From assembly GCF_963678635.1 (NCBI RefSeq), contig NC_087063.1, positions 52,593,074 to 52,657,073 on the forward strand: DNA of 64,000 bases, in the 5' to 3' direction. Shown piece by piece: positions 1-12,895 of this stretch (positions within the stretch are counted from its first letter, which is position 1; each line of letters starts with the position of its first letter). The notes beneath the pieces are model-generated. The model was given only the letters and a program-made list of their open reading frames with translations, ran no database searches and was not told the DNA's origin. A program made the translations under genes and the position numbers. Origin of the DNA: Symsagittifera roscoffensis (Eukaryota; Xenacoelomorpha; Acoela; Convolutidae).

Positions 1-2084
1 CGTGACCAAACACAAGTGACTAAAATTTGGTTTACTCAAAACTAGAATCACTAAAAGGTTGATCGTCTGGCATTTACAATGCATTGGAAATGATTCACAA
101 ATTTTATACTGAAAGCATCAAACTTTAAGATTTTGGCGAAAATTTTTAAAGATGATTGTTTAAGAAAATTTTTAAATTATTAGACATTAATCAAGGTATA
201 TAAAAACTGGGAATACAAGGAAAATAACTGGGAATAAAATCAAGGAAATTAAAAACAAAATAGGATTTTTCATGCCTGTTTGAAAATATTTATTCAGAGA
301 AACGGAAAAAAGAATCCAATTTTTGTGTATCCAGGACTACGTTATACAGACAAAAAATTAAAGTTTGCATTCAAAATTTATTTGCGGTTGAAAAAAAAAC
401 AAAAAAAAATGGGGCAATTTCAATATTATTTGTAAAATTTTTGTTGCCGCCTGGACACAGTTTTTTTCATCACTAGACTGTTATACTGTTCAAATAGCAG
501 CAAAAACTAATTCATTTTTTTTTCAATGAGTTTTTGAAATTGCATGAAAATTGTTTGATTAGCATTTTTCTAAACATTTGATGTATGGAATTGTAAGATA
601 AGCATTTTCGGTGTATGCAATTGTAAGATAAGCAATTTTGGTTTATGGAGTTCAACCCTGGTACTTTTGAAAGGCAGACGGATATATAGTTGCAATTAAG
701 GGCAGAAGGATCATGCAGAATTTTGTTCTGATATGAGAAAATCTGTTTGAGCTTGGTATCTATTCAAGACTTGTATCTATTCAAAATTAATTTTTAAAAA
801 GGAAACGAATTTTTTTGGGAATCACAATGGATATTGGTTGAAAAAAAAATTAAATAAAAAGTCATTCTGTTCTTATTTTATAACTTTGTTTCTCGATAGG
901 TCACATAATTTCTTACCCATTAACAGGACTCGGTTTATCCTCTGTGTGGTACCATGCCTTGTTGTAGCTGCCCAACGCTATATATGGCACGTAAAACTTT
1001 TTTCCACCCTCTTTAATGTAATTCGACCAATTATCGTAACTCAATTGTGATTCACGTGGATACCGTTCGATAAAAACTAAAACAGAGAAGGTACTTCGTT
1101 TAGAGGGGTCCCTAAAAAACTGAAAGTTAATTAATGGCTTTAAGTATCCGATAAATCTCCCGACAAAATATCATATATCGAGCTTTTTTTCAAGATATCG
1201 TAGGATTTTATTTGCCATCTCCTTAAGAGACCATTTCGGTTGAGGGACATTTTAACAGGGGACCCATGTTCAATAACATTAGGCATCGATTTTTTACATC
1301 TTTACTTTAGGGACCCGTCTCTTAAGTTCATATCACACCTGTAAAAGTAATCAAGAGAAAGGTAAGAGGGATCAGGAATCGACATAATCGTTTCGATAGT
1401 TGGTTTTGGCAAAACATGTTGTAATTCGTATGGCTTTTGTAGATTCAAAATGAAACTGCAATATATAAGTTCTTTGACGGAGAGAAAATCGCCAAGTTCA
1501 AATAACTATCGATTGTATGTCTAAATATTTGTTAGGTAACGTTGTGGCAGTAACAATTGTATAAAACTACATATTGAGAGTGGAGAGTCAATAATTTCAC
1601 GAGATACTGAACAAACACTAGTCCAACATGCAAACATTTTTTTCTGGTGGGCTGAGATTCCTACAAAATGAAGTTTTAAAATAAGTGTTTAAATGTATAG
1701 GCCGTTTCCCAAAAAAATTATGTTTAGTTTTTAAATTTTTTTTTTTAAAAAAAAGGAAATCAATCACGATTTTCAGGTCAAGCGTCTAGACAAAAAATCT
1801 TTGAGTTATCACTTCATTCTTCGGTTTCACTTACGGTCCGAAAAATGCCTTTTTCAGTCTACAATATCAATCGCTTTGTGAGTTTTTTATCCAAATTTTA
1901 TATAATTATTGGCAAAAGTGTTGTGCAGAACGAAGAGCGAACTGACTCTTTGAATTAAAATGGGGCTTATAACGATTTAAGTCTGCGACGCAGTTTTTTT
2001 TCTGGCGACAAATGACGACAACTCCTAGACGTGGTTTTAAACAGCATTTCTATACACGGTATCCGACCCCTTTGTACTATTTTG
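1..2084. other. gene-free AT-rich DNA
   Basis: No reading frame here has coding-like composition or a recognisable domain on either strand. The stretch is AT-rich with many short A and T runs. The only local structure noted is a small imperfect tandem repeat near 580-650. Confidence 0.6.
580..650. repeat. short imperfect ~29-bp tandem repeat
   Basis: Two and a third units of about 29 bp share the core GGAATTGTAAGATAAGCA / GCAATTGTAAGATAAGCA. It is minisatellite-like, with no evident function. Confidence 0.6.
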
Positions 2085-2425
2085 GGATATCCACTTTTGG
2101 ATGACTGCCCTTAAAATTGTTCTAAGGGCGCCTTCGGCGCCATTATATACTAATTTTGAGGGGGGAGCGCGCGCCAAAAAAAACGCGATTTTTTGGTCGA
2201 AATTTTCCAAAAACCGCCCAAAAATGCTTTTTTGGCCTGTTTTTTGAAAAATTTGCCTGCGGCGCAGAAAATTTGGTCAAATTAGCCTCTTTATACTGGT
2301 TTGGGAGAGCTCAAAATATTAATTTTGTGGGCCTAAAAAAAGGTGGACAAAATTTTCAAAAGCTTTTAGAAAATCCCCCCCCCCCCCCTCGAGAAATTCC
2401 TAGATCTGCGCCTGTCTATACACCC
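2085..2425 (+). repeat. dispersed GGCGCC-hairpin repeat, copy 1
   Basis: This stretch aligns with 3,350-3,540 and with 63,700-64,000. Shared landmarks in order are a GGCGCC-TTC-GGCGCC hairpin, a GAGCGCGCGCC-like block, a GATTTTTTGGTC run, a GGCCTGTTTTTT run, and a C-homopolymer followed by CTCGAGAAATTCCTAG. Open frames across it are accidental: the copies are preserved as DNA, not as protein. The family is not recognised; its ends and duplicated target were not identified. Confidence 0.8.
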
Positions 2426-3254
2426 AATGTTCTGTGGCCCCGAACCAAACAACTCCGCATATAGTTATGTAGCTTAACTTTTTACCACCAAATCATACTT
2501 AGAAAATATTTTTCAATAATTGAGTGGCCATGTGTCTGCCAGCAAACAAACGGCCATTTCTATATGCAGTGACGGCGACTGTATTAAATGTTTCGGAAAA
2601 CAGTTATTACTGCATCAAACCGATCAAAGAGACAGAACTTCTGTGACGTTTACAGTCGAATAACATGGTCAAGATAATCGAGAACACGTCATAAACAGTT
2701 CTTCAATATTCTTTCAGATTCGATCGGATCACGGAAGATAAGAATGCATTATAGTATTACAACTAGGTCGTGGCAGGGTTCAAAAAGTGGTAAGATTATG
2801 ATATACTTGCAAAAGTCAATGAAAGTTTTGATGAACATTAAGCTTTGGTTGGAGTTTCATTACGAGGCATAAGAAACAGCACACTTTATGAGTCTTAGTT
2901 TCTAGAATTGCGCCGAATAAATATTTACTCTCAAATAAATAAAGATAGGCCTGTTCAAGCCTTGCTGTAAGAAGAAATTCACCTTATACAGAAGAACTAG
3001 CTGCCCCAACTAGATATTTGCTACACATATAATGCATATATGAAAATCATCAACAAAACTTTTTGTTGGATCATTTTTGTCGGACGGTATGAAGAACAGA
3101 GAGCGACGAGGAAGGTGTTACATCTCATTCCGTCAATCGGAAAATCGGATGCTCGAGGTGCACCATGATCCGCGCTCGTTGCGTAAGGGTGAGGCAACAT
3201 ATTTGAGAAAAGTGCAGAATATTGAGAAAAAGGCTCAAAATGGTTATCTTCAGG
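2426..3254. other. gene-free AT-rich spacer
   Basis: No domain or convincing exon is seen. An open frame from 3,089 runs straight into the dispersed repeat and is not supported as a gene. Confidence 0.5.
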
Positions 3255-3540
3255 GCGGATTTGAGGAGGGGGGCATACGCTCTTCCCCCTTCAGGGATTT
3301 GACCCCCTGCCGACCCAAAGGGTCCCCCCTTTGGTACTTTTGAGGAAATGCATTTTTTGTGAAGAAACCTCAAATTTTGGTAAAAAGGCGCCTTTGGCGC
3401 CAATATATACTTACTTTGAGGGGAGCTCGCGCCAAAAAAACGCGATTTTTTTGTCAACATTTTCCGGCTTTTTTGACCTGTTTCTTTTAAAAACGTGCCT
3501 GCAGGGCTACAAGGGGTGAATCTAGGAATTTTTTGTGGGA
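3255..3540 (+). repeat. dispersed GGCGCC-hairpin repeat, copy 2
   Basis: The copy has a G/C-rich head at about 3,265-3,345 containing CCGACCCAAAGGGTCCCCCC. It continues with GGCGCCTTTGGCGCC at about 3,390 and the CGCGATTTTTT block. The head matches the copy at the right end of the window, where the equivalent stretch reads GGGGTTCGATCCCATGCCG. Confidence 0.8.
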
Positions 3541-4651
3541 GGATTTTTATTATGGGTCGTCCAACTTAGTTTTCGACTAAGCACCGCCTCCCCCTCTCTC
3601 TGAATTTACTCCTGCGCATACTCCACCGCTGTTGATTGGACAAAAAGTTAGTATTCATATTTCAACCTATTGCTTTTCTGCACCATCCACCCCCGCCCCA
3701 TTCCACCCCCTGTGGTAAGAAGTTTTGAATAAGATTTGAAATTTAAACGACACGACTAGAAAAAATAAAAAGAATAGCCAAACTTCTCAACTGAAGTGGA
3801 AGTAGCTTGGTAGTCAGCTTTGAATGGATGTTATTTAGAATTTAAATAGCAGCACAAACAGAGAGAAATCAAATATTAATTTAAAAGCGGAAAATCAATA
3901 TGACAACAGAGAAAGTTTCAAGTGATCATATATCGAGCCAAATAAGTGTCATCTCATCGTCATAAATATGCCACAGAAATTTTGATTTGAATCAAACAAT
4001 GTTCGCTAGGAAGCTTAGAAAACATTGCTGTACACATATATTTCATGTTTCTTACTCGTTGAATAATTGATCGTAGTTTTAAATTAGAGTTTCAGCTAAA
4101 CTAACAAAAATCAAGTGGTCATCAATTTTTTTTAATCTGAATTGATGAGTGGCATGTGATCCCCCATGTTATGGCAGCATGCACAATTGAACTTCAAGAT
4201 ATGTCCATCTCTAGTAGCGAATTAAGGGGGAGGGGCAGACCTCATCGCCAACCAAAAGGTCCCACTTTTTTACGACCTTCTTTTGGCTAACTAGCGCTGA
4301 ATAATTTATAAAGAAGTTCGGCGCCATTAAAAAAAGGCCAAAGACGGAATTTATAGTGATTTGGGAGAACTCGTAGAATCAGTTTGGTCGATGTATCAAA
4401 AAATCTCGACAAATATTTCAGATACTTTTCAATTTTTCTAATTTTTCATGATGTTTTTTACGAATGTGCAAGTGGCTATTCACTAAAGCTAGATTGAATA
4501 GCGCGCAATTCAAATGTTCGGCCAAAAACTTAAGTATAGAACAATTTTAACGAAATTCCTTGCACCCTTTGAAACATATTGTTGTCCTTTGATCAAAATT
4601 AAAATTATTTTCCACATTTGATCAATTTATGAGGTTTAAGAATTGCTTATT
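3541..4651. other. gene-free DNA with a degenerate GGCGCC repeat remnant
   Basis: No gene is seen. About 4,205-4,420 retains pieces of the dispersed repeat: a G-rich head, ACCAAAAGGTCCCAC, and TTCGGCGCCATT. It is much more decayed than the other copies. Confidence 0.5.
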
Positions 4652-5855
4652 GTTCCGACTTTCGATACGAAAGTAACGGAATATTTGTGCTCGGGGTGGG
4701 TTTTTTTTTTCTTCAGACAAATTTCGACTTTTTAACTAGCCATTTTTGACGGAATTTTTTTTATCATTCAAAAGGTATTGTTGTCCTGAGCTTAAATCTG
4801 AAAAGATATTTCACCTGTGATCATTTTTTGTAAAGCTATGAGGGTATAAAGATTGCCACTTTGGCCATTTTGACTAATTTGGGTTAATTAACGCGCGATA
4901 TAGTTCGCGCTATTAACGCGTAAGCGGAGATTTAATCCGTCTTATAAATCGTTCCAAATTGGTTGAACGAAGCTTATTTTCCATAATTGATTTGTTACAA
5001 GGAACGAAATCTCTCTTTTTGTACTTTATATGGCGTGTGGGGGATGATTTTCATAAAAAAATTCAAATTTAAGAAGAAAAAAAAAATTTCATTTTATTTT
5101 ATTTCATTTAATTTTTTGTATTATTACGGCTGCTCCATAAACCTTAAAAGGCAGTCGAAACATTCAGGGCTTCGTCCTGATAGGAGCAGTCTTGTTTGAT
5201 CAAAGTTTGAAATCAACGCGAGATATTTTGCGTTCTTATAACGCGGGTGAGCCGGAAACTGAATTATTCCAAATTAAAATGAGGTCAGCAATTTGGTCTT
5301 ATTGATATGTTACTAAACGCTAACAAGACTGCTCGTATCAGGGCGAAGCTCTAAACTGAATGTTCCGTTTGCCTATTTAGGTTTATGGAGCAGTAATAAC
5401 ATTAAAAAATAAAAAATAATAAAACAAAAGGAATTTTTTTTCTAAAATTTGAATTTTTTAATGAAAATCATCATCCCACACGCCATATAAAGTACAAAAG
5501 GATAGATTTTGCTACTTGTAACAAATCATTTATTGCAAATAAGCTTCGTTAAACCAATTTGGAACGATTTCTAAGACGGATTAAATCTCGCTTACGCCTT
5601 AATAGCGCAAAATATATCGCGGGTTAATTGTCCCAAATTGGCCAAAGTGGCAACCTTTAAACACACAAAACTTCACAAAAAATGATCACAGGTGAAATAT
5701 CTTTTAAAATTTGAGCTCAGGACAACAATACCCTTCGAATGATATTAAAAAAATTCCGTCAAAAATGGTTAGTTAAAAAGTCGAAATTTGTCTGAAGAAA
5801 AAAAAACCCACCCCGAGCACAAATATTCCGTTACTTTCGTATCGAAAGTCAGAAC
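4652..5855. mobile_element. foldback element: long inverted repeat with 125-nt spacer
   Basis: The left arm (4,652-5,196) and right arm (5,322-5,855) are reverse complements over their whole length with scattered mismatches. The outer ends read GTTCCGACTTTCGATACG and CGTATCGAAAGTCAGAAC. The terminus itself holds a short near-palindrome (CTTTCGATACGAAAG). The spacer contains a diverged internal copy of the arm motif around AACGCGAGATATTTTGCG. No transposase gene is present, so this is a non-autonomous foldback/MITE-like element. No clear target duplication was seen. The 70-codon open frame in the left arm is a by-product. Confidence 0.92.
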
Positions 5856-7977
5856 AAAAACATTCCTTTCTACTTAGCATAGCCAGTTGCGGGAGACCAC
5901 GAAAATAAAAAAAAAACTTAAATTATTTTTTTCCGATATTTTATTAACTTTTTCAAATTGTTGTTTCTTCTTTTTTTGAACTTCAACTCATTCACTAAAT
6001 ATTTTTTTTTTTCACTACGATAAATTTTATAATGGAAAAATAAAAACTATTTGACCAGCGATAATTTTTGTAAAGTTACTGTTGTTCAAAATTTAACTAT
6101 TTGACCAACTTGTGACCAATACGGCGCAATACCTTTCATGCGCTTTGCGAAATTTTCAAAAACAGAGAAAAAAAGAGGCCAGCTATTGAGTAGTTATGAA
6201 ACAACCAATGGTTCGTGAAACTTTTAAAAAAAGAAAACCCTGGGCCAGGTGTCGATGGTTATAATACGTGCTACACGCTGATTTCATTCGTTAAAATTAT
6301 AGTTTAAATTAGAAGATGGCTTTTTCAATAGAATGTCATCAATGTAATTAAATGCAAGAAAAAATAAATTTTACAGAATTAATAAGCAATCGGATTAAAA
6401 ATAACTTCACCTGTATACAATCAATCATCATGCTCCAAATTTAAATATTAGTATCTTACGTCAATAAGGCTGTAACTATGTACCCTATTCTTGTTATTTG
6501 AGTTTTTCTATTGAAAAAAAAACTTTCAATTTTTTTTTCACTTATTTAACATGCTTGCCAGTTCTTGATGCTTTTTTCGCATTAGTTAGAGAATTTTTGA
6601 TTTACAACCGTAATTCCGATTAATTTTTGTCAAACATTTTATGTCCACTTGAACAGTCTTATTTTTTCCTATATAATTCCAAATGAAAATCATAAAAAGA
6701 CTCAAAAATTATTGAAAGTTTTAGCAGTTCCAATAAATCCAACATAAGCCACAAAATTTTGAATCAAGGGCTCAATTAAAATTGAGTGTAGTTTTTGGTA
6801 AAATTTTATGAGCAAACTGGCGGCCCAATTTTTTTTTCAATTAATTGTTATAAAATGTGCCCACGCCTCACAAAAGAGTTTCACGATAATGAGGTACTGC
6901 AAAAAAAATTTACGATATAAAATTTTATTAAAACTTCAGGAAATTTAATTATTTCCAGTCTGAAATTCTCAATAAAGTTAAAAAAGAAAAAATCAAGAAA
7001 GAGTTGCGTATTCCAATGATCAAAAAGGTTAGAATAACGACAATCTAGATCAACTTACAAACTTTTTAAGGTTGTAAAAGTTTTTCCAAGACTGCAACTT
7101 CCTTTCTGAACTCTACAATAAGTTAAAAATTAGCGAATGTAAAAACACTGAGACGTTGATTCAATTGACTGAACATTTACGTCTTTCAAATCAAAATAAA
7201 GGTAAAATTCATCATCCAGGGATCCACTGACAAGGTTGTCAGTGGTTTTCACTGCAAACACGTGTGTAAAAAAACGTCAGTTCGGGCCAACCCACAGTTT
7301 TGAATATTATATATTTTAAATTCTACACTAAATTATGTCACAAAAAACTATTCTGCAATCCACAGAGACTTTCCTTCTCTTTTGGCAAATCCAAAAACAG
7401 ATTTTTTCTATGTAATAATAGAACAATTTTGCCTAATTGAGATTTTTTGTGAACAAAAAGTATGATTTAGATTCGGTTTGGAAAAATATTTAGCAATAGC
7501 TTGCTCAAAGAAAAAGTGTCTCTACAAATGTAAAAACAATTCGGAGAAAAAACCAAATCTGTAATTCACAGAGCTCTTCAGTGTTTTCACTGAAATTTTC
7601 TTAAAATTTCTGATGAAGGAGTTTTTCTGGTAAAAGTTTACCACCTATGTTTAAACTGTTAGGTGTTTTTGTAAATTGTTATGACTTAAACTAAGCTTGA
7701 AGAAACTTTTACTGATAGTTCAAAAAGAAAACAAAAAACTAGTCAGTCTAATTTTTACAAAAAGGCTTGTCTGCAAATAACATCAAGTAAATTTGTCTGG
7801 GAAGCATAAATTACTTCCGCTCATTTCTATCATATGTTTCGATAAGGTTTCAATTGTGAACTTCAGAGCCCCTAGGCTTTTCTTGTGATTTCAGTATTGT
7901 TTTGTCATTTGGATAACTTAATTTTTTTTTACTTGTAAAAATAGAATTACACAAAATCGTTCCCCAAAAGCTCAGCG

Positions 7978-8100
7978 GTGGCTTACCAAAGCTAGAGTTT
8001 GAACTAAACGTCCTACTTTTTTGTATTATTATTTGGCACTTACGATCTTTACCGGGTCTAGTAAAATGTGAAATCTGAAGGAAGTCGCACTATACACCAA
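7978..8100. repeat. 123-bp direct repeat at the element 1 insertion site
   Basis: The unit runs from GTGGCTTACCAAAGCTAGA to GTCGCACTATACACCAA. A second copy starts at 8,101 (GTGGCTTCCCAAAGCTAGA), is split by element 1, and resumes at 26,695-26,803 (CGAACTAAACGTCC to CGCTATACACCAA). The retroelement therefore inserted into the second of two tandem copies. Confidence 0.8.
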
Positions 8101-8118
8101 GTGGCTTCCCAAAGCTAG

Positions 8119-8122
8119 AAAT
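8119..8122. repeat. target-site duplication AAAT, left (element 1)
   Basis: AAAT directly precedes the 5' LTR and AAAT directly follows the 3' LTR at 26,695-26,698. Four bp fits Ty3/gypsy integration. Confidence 0.7.
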
Positions 8123-8498
8123 TGGAACCAGATCTAAATTATAATTTATTATTGGTTATAATTAAGATATTTTATCCCTATAGAATATTAAAGACTAACC
8201 AATCACAGTCCATCAAACTAACAACCCACTTGTTTGTAAATGCTGAAATTACTTGTAATTTCAGCACCAGAGCAATTTGAATTTAACTTACATTTAGTTG
8301 CTTTCTCCAAGAGACCGACTCGTAACAAAACCAGTATACTCTAGATCTATTGAGACTAAGAGATATAAGAGTAAGATTAAATCGGTATTAGACTCAGAAG
8401 TTGCACAAATCTATCCGGCCGAAAATAAGATAGCGTGACGAGCAGACGGTGTACCCTATCTGAAATTAGTCTATGAGTTAGACGACCATCTCAACTCA
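8123..8498 (+). repeat. 5' LTR of element 1
   Basis: The 376-bp LTR begins TGGAACCAGATC and ends CATCTCAACTCA. It matches 26,317-26,694 throughout, including TCCGGCCGAAAATAAGATAG and an internal short inverted repeat around GCTGAAATTACTTGTAATTTCAGC that could form a hairpin. Confidence 0.92.
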
Positions 8499-8500
8499 TC

Positions 8501-8516
8501 TGGTGCGACCAAAAGT
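8501..8516 (+). promoter_or_regulatory. primer-binding site of element 1
   Basis: TGGTGCGACC starts 2 nt after the 5' LTR. TGG is the complement of the CCA end of a tRNA. Element 2 has TGGTGCGAAC / TGGTGCGACC at the same place, supporting a shared tRNA primer, which I did not identify. Confidence 0.7.
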
Positions 8517-9984
8517 CTCGAAAAAGACCTTGAAAACAAATTAGCTGAGAACTAACCAAATAGATTAGACTTAGACAAAAAACATTTCTGAAAATGTTAC
8601 ATGACAACAATTTGGTTGAAACGTCTCTACGACTCAATAGATCAGAGTCATTATTCCGAACAATACGAGAACTACCCGGTATTGGAAAAAGACCTCGGAC
8701 AAGAGACGATATACGACTACAAAGGAATTTACCATTAAGTTCCATGATCGTACGGCAAAAGCCAACACAAACGTTTATATTTAGAATTTTATCAGCCTTG
8801 AATTAAGTTTTTCTTTTGCAAACATAGCATCTTTGAAGAATAATCTTCAACGACGCTTACAGGCGCTAAACTTATTATTGTACAATAACGACTGATAAAA
8901 ACATCTCTAGTCGTTCTCTTCAAAAATCTGCAGTAAATTTAAAAAGATATCTGGAAAAAATATTTATTGAAAATAAAATTATAGAAATTAGTTAGTATAA
9001 ACACAAATTGTTGGTATACATAAATCATTTCTTCATCCCAGCTTCATCACTTAAAACATAACAGCGAATCATAAATCTACTAACAGCATCAAAAACTAAT
9101 AAAACAAAAATTTTCTATCAATCAAACCTTACATCAATTTATAAAGGCCTATCCTAATTCTTATTTCCATTTAAACTAAATTTTTCAAACTTAACAGATC
9201 ATCGAGGCTTTCCTTGGACCTTTAATTCACTTTCATCTAAATTAAATTTAATTTCATTCATTTTATATCCTGATTATTAAGGCTTATCCTTGGATCAAAT
9301 AGAACAATTTTGTTCTCCCCCTCACAATTAATAATGTGTCTAACGACCTCAAACGTCGATTCACTACCCAACCCTTCCTCAAGACCCCGGACTAATAGAA
9401 ATTTTTTAATCACACTAACCATTCTAAGGATAAACAGTGAAGAACTTAAGAACTTCGGTTATTCATCCCTCACTTGACCCCCCCCCCTCTTACCTGACCC
9501 AGGATAATACTTAAACTTAGGAAGTTTAAAATAGTATCTAACGAACTACTTGTGTTCTAATTGAAGCTGAACCTTGTGGATCGATTTACTATTCTCCAAC
9601 CCTTGACCACAATCAATACCCCTTAATAAGATTATGTAAGTTAACACCTTAACTTATACTAGCCACGAGAAAGTAAAAATCATTCTCAGGAATCGATATA
9701 TACTTTTCTCTCCAACCCTGAAATACATGACCAAAGTTTGGCTAACAACAAAAAATTGTAAGAACTAACAGTTTAAGACATTAAAAATCACTAATCGCAA
9801 TATTGCATCCGTCATCCTAAACCTTATGTCACTAGACAATTTAGGAAACAAACAAACAATCATATTACACAATTGTGAAATGAACAGCGAAAAATATGAT
9901 CTCGTAATCACTCCATACAAACAAACAAAATGATATTTTAGAACAAAACGACAGACAATCACAAGGAAAATTTTAAGCAAACAA
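8517..9984 (+). other. untranslated leader of element 1
   Basis: About 1.5 kb between the primer-binding site and the first coding-like gag sequence. Open frames near 8,600 and 9,800 have no domain support. A C-tract lies near 9,479-9,487. Confidence 0.55.
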
Positions 9985-12895
9985 AGACAATTTAAACGAA
10001 AACGATTTTCAAATCGAAGAAGGGCAGTCTCCGAATCAGAAACCAGTAATTTAGAAGAACTTTACAGGTTAGAAGACTCCGTAAAAAAAATTGTCAAGTT
10101 ACTGATATATTATAGTTTTCTGATCCAGAAACCACATCACAATCATCAATAAAAGGAAAATGAAAAATAAAAAAGACATACAAAAACAAACCAGTGCGTC
10201 TAGTTAATTGGAATCAACCAATAATACACATTGAAAATTACACATTAACTGTCATAAAACACAAAAACGAGTCAAAATGAAGAAATCGAAGACGAAGACT
10301 CCATTCTTCCATTTTTAATCAACTCACTCACTGATGATAGAGGTCAAACACAATTTTTTTCAAAACTCAATCTCAAATTTATTCGAAAAAGGAATTAGTC
10401 CATGTACAGCAGAATTTCCAGAAATAAAAATCAAAAGGCAAATTTTTGATCACTATTTAAAAGGAATATGTAATATAACACAACAGTACGGAATCTATAC
10501 CATAGAAATCAAATCACCAAGTAAGTTTCATGGTAGATATCTACTTCTAACAGACGACATAGATATAGAATTTTCAAAAGTGTTCACAGAGTACATAAAA
10601 ATATACAACATCAAAACTCACAAAGAGCGAATTCACCATTCACTAACGATGTATTTTCAATAATCTATAGTTATCCATCTATACTAGAAAAAACAGAATC
10701 TCAAGGAATTTCACCAGTTCAAGCATCTAGACACACAGCGTGAAAACAGGATATTCCGTAAAAAAGTTTCGCAGAAGGTTAAACACCATTTACCTAAAAT
10801 CTTAGCTTGGTTTATCAAGTATTAATTCACACATAATATTGATGTATTCTCTTAAGCAAGAAAAAAATATTTTTACTTCAAAATTCTACTGATAAAACAG
10901 TCTTAGCAGAACAATCAGGTTATGTTTGGGACCCTGAATGGTCTCATCCACTATTCTTGAACATACCAACAGATATTTTGAGTCCAGCATCTAGCACAAT
11001 TTCTATTAACAAAGACTATGTTAAAGTATATCCACTCACAATTGACGCAACACCTTTAAATTATAATTCATTTCTACCCGATAGACTAAGAAAAAATATC
11101 TTAAACTCAACCCTCATACAAAAAGAAAACTTAAATGGAACTAGAAATCTTACACAACAAGATATTCAAACACCATCACGTTTCGCAATTGAAAAAATAG
11201 TTGAAACAGTAACAACAACAACACAACAAATTATTTCACCAATAAATCCAACTCTTACAACTCCAAGACCCAAAAATCCAACATTACCACAGGTAACATT
11301 ACAATCTACTCACAAACCCTCCGTTGTTCCAAATTATTAACAATACCAAACGGATTACCAAACGTTTAGACCAATGACGAAACCAACACAAAAACAAAGA
11401 ACATTCACTATAAATAGTTTTGCAGAACATAATTATAATTATGTAAATAGACCACAAACAACTGAACCCTCTCGTGCAAACACGCAAAAAAATTTATTTT
11501 CACAAAGACAAAATTTCCAACAACCAACATCAAACTCAGTAAATTTTAATGATTATCCAAGAGTTTCACAAGACCAAAAAGAAAATTATCCATTTTTTCT
11601 GCAAAACAAACATAATAGACAGCAAAACAAGAATAGACATCAAACACCTTATTACACATCTAATTATCTTTCATCAGATGATGAAGATTTTTATAATCAA
11701 AATAGTCCACAATTTTATTAAAACCAAAGACTCCACTCTTACCACATAAACCAACCAGATATTTCTGAACCATTTAAACAAGAACAATATATGCGACAAC
11801 CTAGACCAAATCTAGCATCTCAAAATAATATTTTTTTTTCACAAAACCCAGTTAGTACAGATTCTAATCAACCAACGCAAGTGCAAAATGAAATCCTGCT
11901 ACCCTATTACTTTCAACAACATGAAATAACAAAGATCAATTTACAAATTTTTCACAAATGCCAAATGCCGCAGAATCACTTCAAATGACTATGAATCCAT
12001 ACCTAATGGGTGAATCGTCAATAACATCAAACAAGCCATTAATGGTATTTACAGGTACAGACCCTGAATATTCTGTAGAAAATTATTTAATTGCAGTCAC
12101 AGCAACTCTAATCTTAAATATAGGACCTGAACCAATAAAAACACCACTTCACCAAAATTTGGATACATAGACGCACAGCGTTAATACAAACCACACTTGA
12201 TGGCGCAGCTCAAAAATTGTTTTCAGTTCCACCTATAGATATAAAATCAGATTGGAAAAGATTCACACAAGAATTTTCAAAAAAGTTTGACTCCGAAAGA
12301 AATAAACAACTTCAAAGAGTTTTATGCAATGAAATTTGTAGACTACCAAACAAAACGATTAAATTATTAGCAGTGCGAATCAAAACACTAGTCTGAAAAG
12401 AATATTCACTCATAATTATAAAAACACAAAAAATGAGAGAGAATTTAATGATGACTCTAACACCTGGATAACGAAAAATAGCAATTAAAAAGAGAGCATC
12501 ACATCCTTCTTCAATTCGAGAACCAGATATAGATTTTAGAAAACTAGTTGATAAATTAGAACAAGCAGAAATCGCTATGAAATTAGAAGGAACAGAAAAT
12601 CTAAAACTACACAGTGTGAATAACATTCAAACCAATATAACACAAATAAATAATATACACAACTCAGATATAGATTTATCCGAAAAAATCACTGAAATTT
12701 TAATATATACGAAAAAAACCCAATTTTTAAAGGTAAACCGTCATTCAAAAATTTGTGTAACTATTGCCGAAGATGCGGACATAGCATTGGTGAATGCAGA
12801 CAAAAACAACAAGACAACCAGAATAAACCACGAAAGTACAAAGAACCAAACAAATCATTATATCAGTACATGAAAAAAGATCAAAATATACCAAA
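9985..12895 (+). pseudogene. gag: Gag polyprotein pseudogene (element 1)
   Basis: Gag would form the virus-like particle. Coding-like segments include 10,334-10,663, 10,957-11,340, 11,374-11,721 (Asn/Gln/Thr/Pro-rich), 11,958-12,170 and 12,577-12,873. The capsid-like part lies around 12,030-12,560 and contains VFTGTDPEYSVENYL. A CCHC zinc knuckle (CNYCRRCGHSIGEC) lies at about 12,753-12,794 and would bind RNA. The frame is broken by several stops and shifts, for example between 12,170 and 12,577. The N-terminal half is unusually long and low-complexity for a gypsy Gag. The precise start is not resolved. Confidence 0.75.

Larger units (their letters stand above)
5856..8122. repeat. segmental duplication copy U1 (non-coding)
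   Basis: From about 6,140 onward this stretch aligns, with many differences, to 27,050-30,208. Shared anchors include GGATCCACTGACAAG versus GAATCCACTGACAAG, the adjacent TTTTCACTGCAAA versus TTTTCACGGCAAA, and TTTTCGCATTA. No protein-coding signal is conserved between the copies. Element 1 is inserted at its right end. Confidence 0.75.

Noticed and set aside
838-1050. 70-codon open frame in the left AT-rich region
   Set aside because: No domain, composition like the surroundings, no splice or start context.
2156-2464. 102-codon open frame
   Set aside because: Lies in the dispersed GGCGCC repeat; other copies do not keep the frame.
3089-3343. Open frame with a reasonable start (MKNRERRGRCYISF)
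   Set aside because: Runs into the dispersed repeat without a break, and no splice donor or homology was seen; kept only as a possibility.
4987-5199. 70-codon frame in the foldback arm
   Set aside because: The same sequence is inverted at 5,322-5,531 and repeated at 27,154; indels between copies destroy the frame.
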